From Mrakia gelida (Eukaryota > Basidiomycota > Tremellomycetes > Cystofilobasidiales > Mrakiaceae), in the NCBI GenBank assembly GCA_024345305.1, contig BRON01000001.1, positions 1,860,001-1,924,000 of the forward strand: a stretch of 64,000 bases of DNA, written 5' to 3'. Position 1 is the first letter of the stretch. Every line of letters begins with the position of its first letter. The translations under genes were made by a program, and so were the position numbers. Shown in pieces: positions 55,632-64,000 of this stretch. Below the pieces are notes generated by a model. The model did no database searches, was not told where the DNA came from, and saw nothing but the letters and a program-made list of their open reading frames with translations.

Positions 55632-56359
55632 TCCTCTCCTCTTTCCCTCTTCTCTTTCCCACCTCATAGACTTTCTGCTTTTTCTCTCTCTTTAACGATC
55701 TTTCCTACCTCAGCTCTTCTCCACCTCGTCGATTCCTCGCATGCCTCCTCCCTTCCTCTTCATTCTCTCCCCTCCCTTACCCTCGGACCTAGTCTACTCC
55801 TACTGTCTTCTTCTCCGAACTCGTTTCACCCCCTCGCTTTTGTTGTTCCCTCCCTCCCTTCGAACGTTGTCCCCTCCTCTCCCCTCCCCTTCCCTTTCTG
55901 TTTTTCGAGCAGGGCTCGCGACCACCTTTGCATTTCCCCAACCCCTCCTCCTCTTTCTCTTCCTTTGCTTAGTCTCTCTCGCTCTAGCTTTTCTCTCGCA
56001 GCTCACTCACTCACACAACAAGAAGGACGCTCTCGACTTCTTTCTCATCACCTACCACCCTTGCATTTTACCGGACCTACCCTCGCTCGCTCGTTACTCG
56101 TTTCCTCTTCGCTTCGTCGAACTCTCTTGGTCTTCACGTGTTCTTTTTTCTTTCTTTCTTGGTTTACACTTCAATCTTCGATGGACTACTTGCCATTTTT
56201 CTTCGCGTTGGATCAAAGTTGGAAGAGAAGAGGGAGAGAACGCGTTGCGGCTCTGAGTCTTCGACACGCTCGCTCGAGAAAGAGGACTGAGGACGATGCG
56301 AAGCATTCATTAACTCGAACTACCAGGAAACGATCTACCCACCCTCCACCTCCACCTAT
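55632..56359. other. Convergent 3' intergenic region
   Basis: This holds the 3' UTRs of the oxidase (+) and the beta-galactosidase (-). The left 500 bp are strongly C/T-rich. Open frames here are low-complexity and not called. Confidence 0.45.
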
Positions 56360-59300
56360 CTAGGTCCTAGGAACCCACTCAGGGTTCTGCGAGAGAGCAT
56401 GTCCCACTCCTCCTTTGACGACGTTGTCAACGACGAGCTTGAGTCCTCCGAGGTTGAGATCGATGGCGTCCGTTCCGTACGCCCAGAAGGCGAGAGCGAC
56501 GGTGTTGGTTCCGTGGTAGTCGAGGATACCTTCGGGGACGGGGAAGACGAGCTGCGAAACGAGAAGAGAAAGGAAGACGCGTCAGAATCGAACGAGAAGG
56601 GGAAGTTCGAGACGCGACGAAGTTTGGCTCACTTGAGGACCTGCGAAAAGGGGGAACAAGAGTCGAAGAGCGGGTCAGTCAAGAGAAAGAGCTCTGCAGT
56701 GAGGAGTGGAACTAGCGAGACTCACCAATGCTCCCAGCAAACTTCCCAAACTGCCACCCATTAACGAAAAGCAGCGCTCGATGCTTCCCTCCGAGCTTCT
56801 CGAACGCGAAGCTCAACGCCACGTCGTAGCCCTTCTCGATATCCAACTCGAACGTCGTCCTAAAAAACCCAACTCCCGGTTGACCGATCTGAACGGACGA
56901 AGTCGAGTTCCACGCTGAGTCGTCGAACCCTGGGAGATGGTAGCCTTCTCGCTCGCCGAAGAGTCCTCCTTCGTTGAGGATCCCTCGAGTCTTGTCGGGG
57001 AAGTCGACCTCGCCTCCTCGGTTGCCTTGGACCTTCCAGGACGAGAAGGCGACGGGAGAGGGTCCAAGGAGGTTGATGGAGGTGATGCCTCGGTTGTTCT
57101 TGCTGGCTTTGTCGAGAGCTGGAAGGAGCGAGGGGAGGGGAGAGAAGAGGGAGAGGCCAGCTCGAGACGAGACTTCTTCTCGACGCGTCGAGAGAGTTTG
57201 TTGCGACTAACCGGTGTCCTCGTCCAAGCCCATATGATCTTGGATGATGGTGAGGATGTTGGTGGTGTTAGAGGAGAGAGAACCGGCGGGGAAAGTGAAG
57301 TTGGCGTTCGTGTAAGGAAACTTGGAGGTCTCGGCTGAACCGAGAAAGGTTTGCCCAACCCAGGCTGAGAAACCAAATCCGAGTCCACCTGAGAACACAG
57401 AAACGAGTGTCAGCGAGAGAGGGAGGAAATGAGAGCTCAAAACACTCACCAGTAACGTTCAAAGTCACTCCGAGATGACTGTCGCCGTCGAAACGTCCCC
57501 TCCAGAGGATACTGAGATGAACGAGGAATACGGAGGTCAGCGCGACGAGATCGAATCGAGAGAGAGTGGGGGATCACTCACTTTCCCGTGACGAAGCCGT
57601 AATCGGTAGCCGAGAGAGCAACGGATCCGTTGAGAGGTTGAGTCGTTGCGTTCGTCGAGGTGTGATCTGCGGACGTGAAGCTCGAGTCGTCGAAGTCCAG
57701 CTGAATCTCCGGGAGCGAGTCGTGGTACTTCCACTTCGTGAGAGCGGGAGGAGTGAAGTTGAAGGAGGATTCGGGACCCTCGAGCTCGATGCTGAGAAGA
57801 GAAGAGAGGAAACGGGCGTCAGCCAACGACGCGATGTGTTCCAGCTGCGAGCGACGCTGAAACGCACCTGATCCCAGTCGCAGTAGCGACGTGGTCGACG
57901 ACTGCTCCGTTCCAGGTGACACTAGTGACCTCCGAAGGAGTGTAGACGGTTGCTGAAGTCTTCTTGTCGATGTCACCGAAGAGGGAGAGAGTCGAGGAGG
58001 AGAGAGACGCGTTCCGGACGAGGTAAGGACCGACGACGACCACGCTCGAGTTCGTTCCGACCTCAGCGAAGTTGGAGAAATCTCCGTCTCCCTCCGAAAT
58101 GGTAGGTTGCCAGACGGTGTAAGCGGTGGGAGTATCGAGGATGAGGACGGTGAGCGAACCGATTTGGAAGGCGACGTTGATGGGCGACGAGGGGATCAAG
58201 AAGGTGAGAACGAGGTCTTGGCCCTGTCACAGTGGCGAAGAAAGCAGTGTAAGTCCATTTGCTCCTCGTGGAGGTGGTGAGACGAGCAGAAGTGACGAGA
58301 TGAGCTCACGGAAGCGAAGGTCTTGACGGAAGCTGCAGATCCTCCGTCCGACGCGTTCAACGTTCCGAGTCCAGCGAAGACGGCCTCGAAGCTCTGGCCA
58401 ACCTCTCCGTAGAAGATGATGAGGTCCTTGTCGTCTCCCAACGCGATACCGAAGAGAACTGCAGCCGTCGAGTAGCGAAGGTGGGTCGAACCGAACACGA
58501 GATCGGTTGGGATGATCCGAGAGTCGCGACCTCCAATGGTGATCGAGCCCTGCGAGAAGGCAAAACGTCAGCGAGAAGAAAGTTTACGAGTGACGAGAAG
58601 AAAGTTTCTCACTCCAAACTGAGGGATGACGAGGTCGCCAGTGTCGGGAGTCCAGATCGAGAGATTCGCGGATCGAGAGAACGACTCGGAGATGTTCGTA
58701 GCCCCTGTAGATGTCGAGAAGGATATCAGCGGTCACCTCGAAACCGCGAGTAAGGGTTCTGACGACTCACACGTAGCTTGTCGTACGAGATAGAAGGCTG
58801 AAAGAGAGTCGGGATTTCTGAGCTCCGTCGTCCACAGATTCGAGTCCGACGTGTAGAAGGTTCCGTTTCGAACAGGTCTTCCGATGTAGGGTTGATTCTT
58901 GAGTGAGTACTGGCTGAACTCGCCGAAGTAGCCGACCTGAGGAGGGGAGGGAGGTTCAAGGTAAGCGGAAGGAAAAGGGACGCAAGACGAAGGGAAGAAT
59001 CGCTCACAACTTCAGTCTGTCGAATGTCAGGCGTGTTTCTGAGGAAGAGACCGAGGAGCTTGTATTGAGAGTACTTGTTGGTAAGCCGACGATCCTCCTT
59101 GACGTAAGTTCCGTCTGAGAAGAAGGGAAAGGACGAGTCAGTCGTCGTCGAGAAGAGGGAAAGCGCATCGTCGTTGGTTTCTGGACTCACAGTCGCTGGG
59201 AGAAGGCAAAGAAAGAAGGAGAACTGTCAGCCCATCTTGAGGTGAAGGTCTGATGGTCGCGAAACATTACTCACTACGAGGTATAGACGACGGGAGCGGC

Positions 59301-61119
59301 AATTCCTCCCCAGTTCGTTCCTCCGTACCACATATACTTGTTGATCATGGTGACTCTGTTCTCGAGGAGGTACTGAGTGTGAACTCGCTCGAAGTTCTGC
59401 GAGGTCATGTTGTAGCAAGCCTCGTAGCCTGTAGGAGAGAGGAGAGAGGAGAGGTGTGAATCAGCACCGAGCGAGGAGGATCGAAGAGGAACGCCTCGAA
59501 CGCTCGAACCTAAAGTTGTATTTCCCCAGGGATCGAAAGAACCCCCTTGGATTTCAGCGAAGTAGTAAGGAGCATCGCGGTTGACTCTCTCCGACCTAAG
59601 ATGGAGAAGGAGAAGAGAAGGAACTCAGCTCGGGCTCGCGACGTGACGCGACGAGATTTTGTGAACGAAGCTCCTTCAGACGAGACTCACCAAAGAGGAA
59701 AGGTCGTAACCAGAGGAGCAAAGTAGTCGGGTCGGCAGGTGAATCCAGCAGGATCTGTTTGAGACGGCGAAAAGAGAAATCAGGGTGGAAAGGACGAGCG
59801 ACCGAGAACGCAGAGACGAGGCGAGCTCACAGGCGTCGAGGCCAGCGATGTCGACTGCTCCTGCGCCTGACGCGAAGTTGCCCTTTCCAGTAGGGTTGTT
59901 GAAGGTGAGGGGTACGACGATCCCGTTCCTCCTGAATGCCTCCTTGAGCTCCTCCATGTGAGGAGTGTAGGTGACGCCGGTAGTGAACTCGTTCTCGACT
60001 TGAACGAGGATGACCGGACCTCCCTCGGAGATCTGGTTCTTGGCGATGAGCTGAGTGACCTCATCGACGTACTGCTGCCAGCCTGAGAGGAAACTAGGTC
60101 AGTCTCGACAAGTTCGCGAGCAGCGCGACGAAGGAAAACCACTGACTGGCGAAGTAGTCGGTCGAGTTCGTTCTCATGTCTCCCTTCTTTCGAATCACCC
60201 ATCCTGGGATGCCACCTCCGGTAGTCTCGGCATTGACGAAGGGTCTGTGGGGGGAGACGCAAGAAAGGGAGAGGGATCCAGAGTTGAGTCAGAAGGAAGA
60301 CGCGTCGTGATCGAAACGACGATGAACGAAGACGAAGACCGCTCACCCAGGTCGTGCGATCACGAAGACTCCAGCCTTCTTGCACTGATCGAAGAAGGGT
60401 TGAAGATTCCTGTATCCGTCCATGTCGAGGACACCCTCCGAAGGGTTGCTGGTTTGGGAGCAAAGAAAAGAAGAAAAGATCAGACGTGATGGTCGCGGTG
60501 CAGACAACGAAGGAGCTAGGTCAAGGGACTTACAGCTGATTCCAAGCGACGTAGATCGAGATAGCGTTGTTACCAGCAGCCTTGGCCTTCTGGATGATGT
60601 CGAACCACAGGTCGATCGAAGGAAGGCGGAAGGGATGGAACTGACGACGCGAAGGAAGAGGAGGGAAAGATCAGCTCGAGCCATCTTTGCGGGCACGCCC
60701 TCCTGCACGAGAAGGCATTAAACTAACCTCTCCTGAGTATACGAAGATTCGCTGGCCTTTGACGTAAAGCTGGAGATAGAAAGAGGATGAAGAAATGAGC
60801 GCTCGAAGCCGGTCCGCTCGATCTCAGCCCTCCCTTCCCTCCCTCCTTTTGTCACCTCTTCGACAGCTTCGAAAGCGGAAGAACGTACAGAGTATCGATC
60901 CCAAGCCACCAGATCAGTCAAGCCAGTGGTCTTGGGCTTCGAGAACTTGGAGATGAAGCTAACGTTCGAGTTGCTGAGAGGGAACTCGTCCGAGGTCAAC
61001 CTTCTTGAAGGAGAGTAGAGCTCGCGGTTGTGAAGGACTCCACCGTCGGAGTTGAGGTACTGAGAGGCCGAGGAGAGGCTGGCTAAGCCAAGGAGTGGAA
61101 GGAGAAGAAAGAGGAGCAT
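56360..61119 (-). CDS. Secreted beta-galactosidase, GH35
   Basis: This removes terminal beta-galactose from oligo- or polysaccharides outside the cell. The signal peptide is [18 protein letters not shown]. Family blocks: [60 protein letters not shown], the acid/base Glu in [22 protein letters not shown], the nucleophile Glu in [17 protein letters not shown], and [11 protein letters not shown]. Downstream are the beta-sandwich domains typical of the fungal LacA type ([55 protein letters not shown]), ending NPEWVPRT and TAG at 56360. Many N-x-S/T sites fit a secreted glycoprotein. About 19 introns. It shares a divergent 538-bp promoter region with the F-box-like gene. Confidence 0.95.
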
Positions 61120-61657
61120 CGAGGGGAGGGAGGGAAGGGCGAGCTTGAGATGGTGGGGGAGAAGGACGGAAGGCTGAGGGCCGTCGTCTCGTTTGCTTTC
61201 CTTCTTCTCGGTGAAGATCTGGACCGAGCGAAAACCTGTTGAGCCAAGAGAGATGAAGGTCATGTGGGTGAGCACTTCGCTGTGAGTCCGAATGGGGATA
61301 TAATGGGGTCCAATTAGAGCTAGAGGACAGTGACGGCGAGGGAAGGGAGGAAGGGCGAGAGCACGGAGGAAAGAGAGCGCGAGGGAAGATCGCCTTCGTT
61401 TATTGAGGCCAGCCACCTCGTGAAGAATCTTCCTTGTCCCACGAGAGGACGGACGACCAAGGAAGGATCGAGATGGTTGGGATAGAGTCGATGGAGGTGA
61501 GATTGTGGGATACCCATGGGTGTTGGGAAGGGGATGGAAGGTTGAGCTCGAAACTTCAACTTGAGCTTCGTTCTTCTTCCTTCCTTTGCGTTTGTGACTC
61601 AACCCCAACAACCTCATCAAAATCTCTCAAGCCCTTCCACAGCTCTCCCTTGCCAGC
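61120..61657. promoter_or_regulatory. Divergent promoter region (GH35 / F-box-like)
   Basis: These 538 bp separate two start codons on opposite strands. The sequence is purine-rich on the GH35 side. No operator could be recognised. Confidence 0.4.
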
Positions 61658-62675
61658 ATGTCTATAGTGAGCTCTCCTTCTCTCTCTTCCGTGAAGTTTT
61701 CCTCTCAGAAGCTGAGCGTGCTTCCCTTTTCGCAGACTCCTCCCGCCTTGCCCTGGGATGTGCTCCTCGAGATTCTCAGCCACTCCTCTCCTTCCACTCT
61801 CGCCGTTCTCTCTCGAGTATCTTACGACTTCCTCGTCGAGATCTCACCTCGACTGTACAAGGACATCAACATCTCCAAAATGTCGGCGTTCAACTCCCTC
61901 TTCCTCGCAGGAGCCTCCACCAGTGCCGCCGGAAACGAAGTGAGCTCAGCCCGCTCCGTCGGTGTCCTCCTTCTGATTCGCGTCCCTCCTCCCTCCGACT
62001 GACCTTTTCTTCTTTTCTCTCTTCTCCTTCCCCCAGAACTCTCGCATATCCTCTTACCTCTCGTTCACACAAATCCAAACCCTCACTCTCGACTTCACCC
62101 ACACCTTCGTCCCCAATCCCATCCCCTCCCACCGAATCTCGTTCTCGCCTCGCTTCGGACCCACTCCCCTCCTCCTCAACCAACTTCAAGTCATCTACAA
62201 CCCTCCCATCTCCAATCGACCCTCGATCCCCATCCCCATCGAAATCCTCCGTCGTCTCAACCCCCTCCGATGCACCTTCCGAGCGACCTGCGGCAGGAAA
62301 CTCGACGCGTGGAGGCCAACGGTTTCGGTCGACTGCTGGACTCGACTCGAGTCCCTCTGCCTGATAGGGACGATCCCCTTTGCTTGGTCAGAAGGAGGAG
62401 GGATCAGGATCGCGGGTCTCCCAGCGAAGGCGGTGGCGAAGCTGAGAGAACTGAGGTTCGAGTTCCCTTCGTGGTTCTTCGCTGAGGGAGAGAGAGACAG
62501 CTCGTCGCCTCTGATCTCTCTTCTCGAAGCTGAGGCGTCGGAGTACGGCTTGGATAAGATGGAGGATGGGGCTCTGCTGCTCGTCGTTGAGTCTAAGCAA
62601 GTGAGGAGGGACATAGAGGCGAAGGTCGAGGGACTCGCTGTGTTGTCGAAGAAAGTTTCCGTCGTTCTGCCTTGA
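61658..62675 (+). CDS. F-box-like domain protein, paralogue of the gene at 10121-11724
   Basis: Exon 1 is 9 nt (ATG TCT ATA, 61658-61666), exon 2 is 61736-61939 and exon 3 is 62037-62675; both introns are phase 0. Exon 2 reads TPPALPWDVLLEILSHSSPS and TLAVLSRVSYDFLVEISPRL YKDI, an F-box-like helix set. Exon 3 starts NSRISSYLSFTQIQTLTLDF and ends with a segment matching the paralogue (ALLLVVESKQVRRDIEAKVE... KKVSVVLP, TGA at 62673). F-box proteins act as SCF adaptors; no leucine-rich repeat is clear. Conserved architecture with the minus-strand copy 50 kb away shows common origin, although protein identity is only moderate, so the duplication is old. Confidence 0.8.
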
Positions 62676-62758
62676 AAGAGTGAGTATCTGTCTAAGCCTG
62701 GGTTCGAGGTACCCGTGATCAATGTACTGACTGTTTTAATCCGTGTTTTCGCGAACAG

Positions 62759-63437
62759 GTCCATCTCGGTGAGTATGATTCGAAGCGCAACGGGTTTCAA
62801 AGAGATTTCGAGCTGACCACGACGCGTTTGGCTTCCGTTCTTTCAGCTTCGACCTTGCCGTCGTCTCGGCTCGTTCGACCTCCCACCTCCCAGGGTGAAT
62901 GCCTTTCAGTGATCAAGTGAGTCGCTTCGCTTCGATTCGCTTGGGAATAACGCGTTCATGAATATAGAGGATCGCTGACCTCTCTCCCCTTGTCTCGCCT
63001 CGCGTCCTCCTTCAGAGCTAAAGGATCTCTGGTCCAGCGCCGGCAAGGTCAACATCACTTAGGTGCAGCACGCTTTTCCGTTCAAGGAATGGCCCACCTA
63101 GGTTCGTTCCCTCCTTCCTTTCATTCTCCCTCGCGCCGACGAGGTGTTGACCTTCGAACCTTCCTTCGCTTCTTCTTCTTCAGATCAGTCCACACCAAAC
63201 TTCGCTTCGATCGCGATCAAGTGGAGCTTAGAAAAAACTCACAATGCCTCTGTGTCTTTCGCATCCGGCAGGGGACTCGGTAGAATAGTAACAGACCAGA
63301 TCGATGGCCGTCGTCGCGCGACTCGTTCGAAACGTTCATCAAATATCCTTTGCGAGCAGCCCATCCATCAGCCCCACCATCTCCGGTTTCAGATCGTTGA
63401 TGCTCGCAGCTCCAAGAAGTCGCATCGTAACCTGTAG
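62759..63437 (+). CDS. Unresolved exon chain between the F-box-like gene and the lactate dehydrogenase
   Basis: Exons 62759-62768 (10 nt), 62847-62916, 63016-63101 and from 63184 join through GT-AG introns with CTGAC branch sites into one open frame: VHLASTLPSSRLVRPPTSQG, ECLSVIKAKGSLVQRRQGQH, HLGAARFSVQGMAHLDQSTP, NFASIAIKWSLEKTHNASVS. Frame is kept through all three junctions. The frame stays open to 63437, which would overlap the last coding bases of the gene on the other strand, so the true end may be earlier. No start codon was found; a donor at 62681 suggests the chain may begin in the 3' UTR of the F-box-like gene. Not recognised; it could be spliced non-coding RNA. Confidence 0.33.
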
Positions 63438-64000
63438 CTCCTGCTCCAAGACTGTTGAGACGAGAAAGAAAGAGAGGGGAAAGTCAGATTCACTCGAAAA
63501 AAAGGAGATGCAACGCGACGAGGGCAAGAACTCGAACGAGGTCGGAAGAGCAAGGAACTCACTCTCGATAGCTCTTACTACTCCTTGCTCGGCGTAGGCG
63601 GTTTGAGCGAAAAGGAAGGGTCTTCCCAGCCCAACACCTCTCGCTCCCAAGCACAAAGCCTTCACCACGTCCGATCCTCGTCTGACTCCTCCGTCGATCA
63701 TGACGGAGAAGTCGAGATCTTTAGCGAGCAGCTCTGGGTGTTGTTGTCGAATTCGGATCAGGGTTTCGAGAGGAGGAGGAGCGTGGTCGAGCTGAAAGAG
63801 GATGACGCGACGAAGCGAGGAAGGTTCGTTAGCTCTCGCGACTTCTCCAGCCAGCGAGGGAAGAAGGAAGGAGAGACTGACTTGACGGCCACCATGGTTC
63901 GAGAGAATGACTCCTGAGCAGCCAGCTTTGTAGGCGAGTAGCGCGTCCTCCGGAGTTGCTGTTAAGAAAGGATCAGGGTCAGGCGTCAGTCTCGACGCGT
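63339..64000 (-). CDS. L-lactate dehydrogenase (flavocytochrome b2-type), 3' part
   Basis: This is a member of the FMN-dependent alpha-hydroxy acid dehydrogenase family, cut at the right window edge. Visible exons: ATPEDALLAYKAGCSGVILS, NHGGRQ (active-site His and FMN/substrate Arg), LDHAPPPLETLIRIRQQHPE, LLAKDLDFSVMIDGGVRRGS, DVVKALCLGARGVGLGRPFL, FAQTAYAEQGVVRAIE and QELQVTMRLLGAASINDLKP, ending GLMDGLLAKDI. The FMN phosphate loop (DGGVRRG, GRPFL) is intact. The LLGA..I.DLKPEMV end is the usual flavocytochrome b2 tail; the heme domain, if present, lies outside the window, so CYB2 versus other 2-hydroxyacid oxidases cannot be decided. Confidence 0.85.
   Translation of the reverse strand, partial: ASRLTPDPDPFLTATPEDALLAYKAGCSGVILSNHGGRQVSLSFLLPSLAGEVARANEPSSLRRVILFQLDHAPPPLETLIRIRQQHPELLAKDLDFSVMIDGGVRRGSDVVKALCLGARGVGLGRPFLFAQTAYAEQGVVRAIESEFLALPTSFEFLPSSRCISFFSSESDFPLSFFLVSTVLEQELQVTMRLLGAASINDLKPEMVGLMDGLLAKDI

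Noticed and set aside
1..64000. A biosynthetic gene cluster or mobile island
   Set aside because: Genes are typical housekeeping and surface functions with uniform codon use and intron style; no integrase, transposase, terminal repeats or tailoring-enzyme cluster was seen.

Overview
The window reads as nuclear DNA of a basidiomycete fungus, most likely a Microbotryomycetes red-yeast relative (Pucciniomycotina). Genes are split by very many short introns (about 60-120 nt) with GTGAGT-type or GTTCGT-type donors, a CTGAC/CTAAC branch site and a pyrimidine-rich CAG acceptor. Base composition is GC-rich with pyrimidine-rich promoters, there are no polycistronic units, and one gene matches the Ldp1/perilipin-like lipid-droplet proteins known from Rhodotorula toruloides. 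Genus cannot be fixed from sequence alone. CDS coordinates below are start-to-stop genomic spans that include introns.

Left third: a large oligopeptide transporter (OPT family, +, 894-6705), an unresolved minus-strand gene (7245-~8440), a small secreted protein (-), an F-box-like protein (-), a 51-residue candidate (-), a heat shock transcription factor (-) and a sugar-porter-like MFS transporter (-). About 2.1 kb upstream of the MFS start lies an inverted, truncated, frameshifted copy of that gene's last three exons (20443-20987).

Middle: an unrecognised single-span membrane protein, dipeptidyl peptidase III with a possible mitochondrial leader, a ThrE/Prm10-type membrane protein, a histidine-rich stress/allergen-like protein, NAD-dependent glycerol-3-phosphate dehydrogenase, and, convergent to it, mitochondrial RNA polymerase (RPO41).

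Right third: the lipid-droplet protein gene (-) diverging from a glutathione-S-transferase-like gene (+), an unrecognised polytopic membrane protein, a GPI-anchored glyoxal-oxidase-type copper radical oxidase (+) convergent with a secreted GH35 beta-galactosidase (-), a second F-box-like paralogue (+), an unresolved exon chain (+), and the 3' part of a flavocytochrome b2-type L-lactate dehydrogenase (-) cut by the window end.

The neighbours do not form an obvious metabolic cluster, although several genes touch carbon, lipid and redox metabolism (sugar uptake, glycerol-3-phosphate, lipid droplets, beta-galactoside hydrolysis, H2O2-producing oxidase, lactate oxidation). The strongest unexplained signals are a palindromic decamer CGACGCGTCG recurring in introns and gene flanks across the window, a loop-less 30-bp perfect palindrome at 51480-51509, the fresh inverted gene-tail duplication, and two F-box-like paralogues 50 kb apart that share a 9-nt first coding exon. 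No rRNA, tRNA, CRISPR or recognisable transposon was seen.
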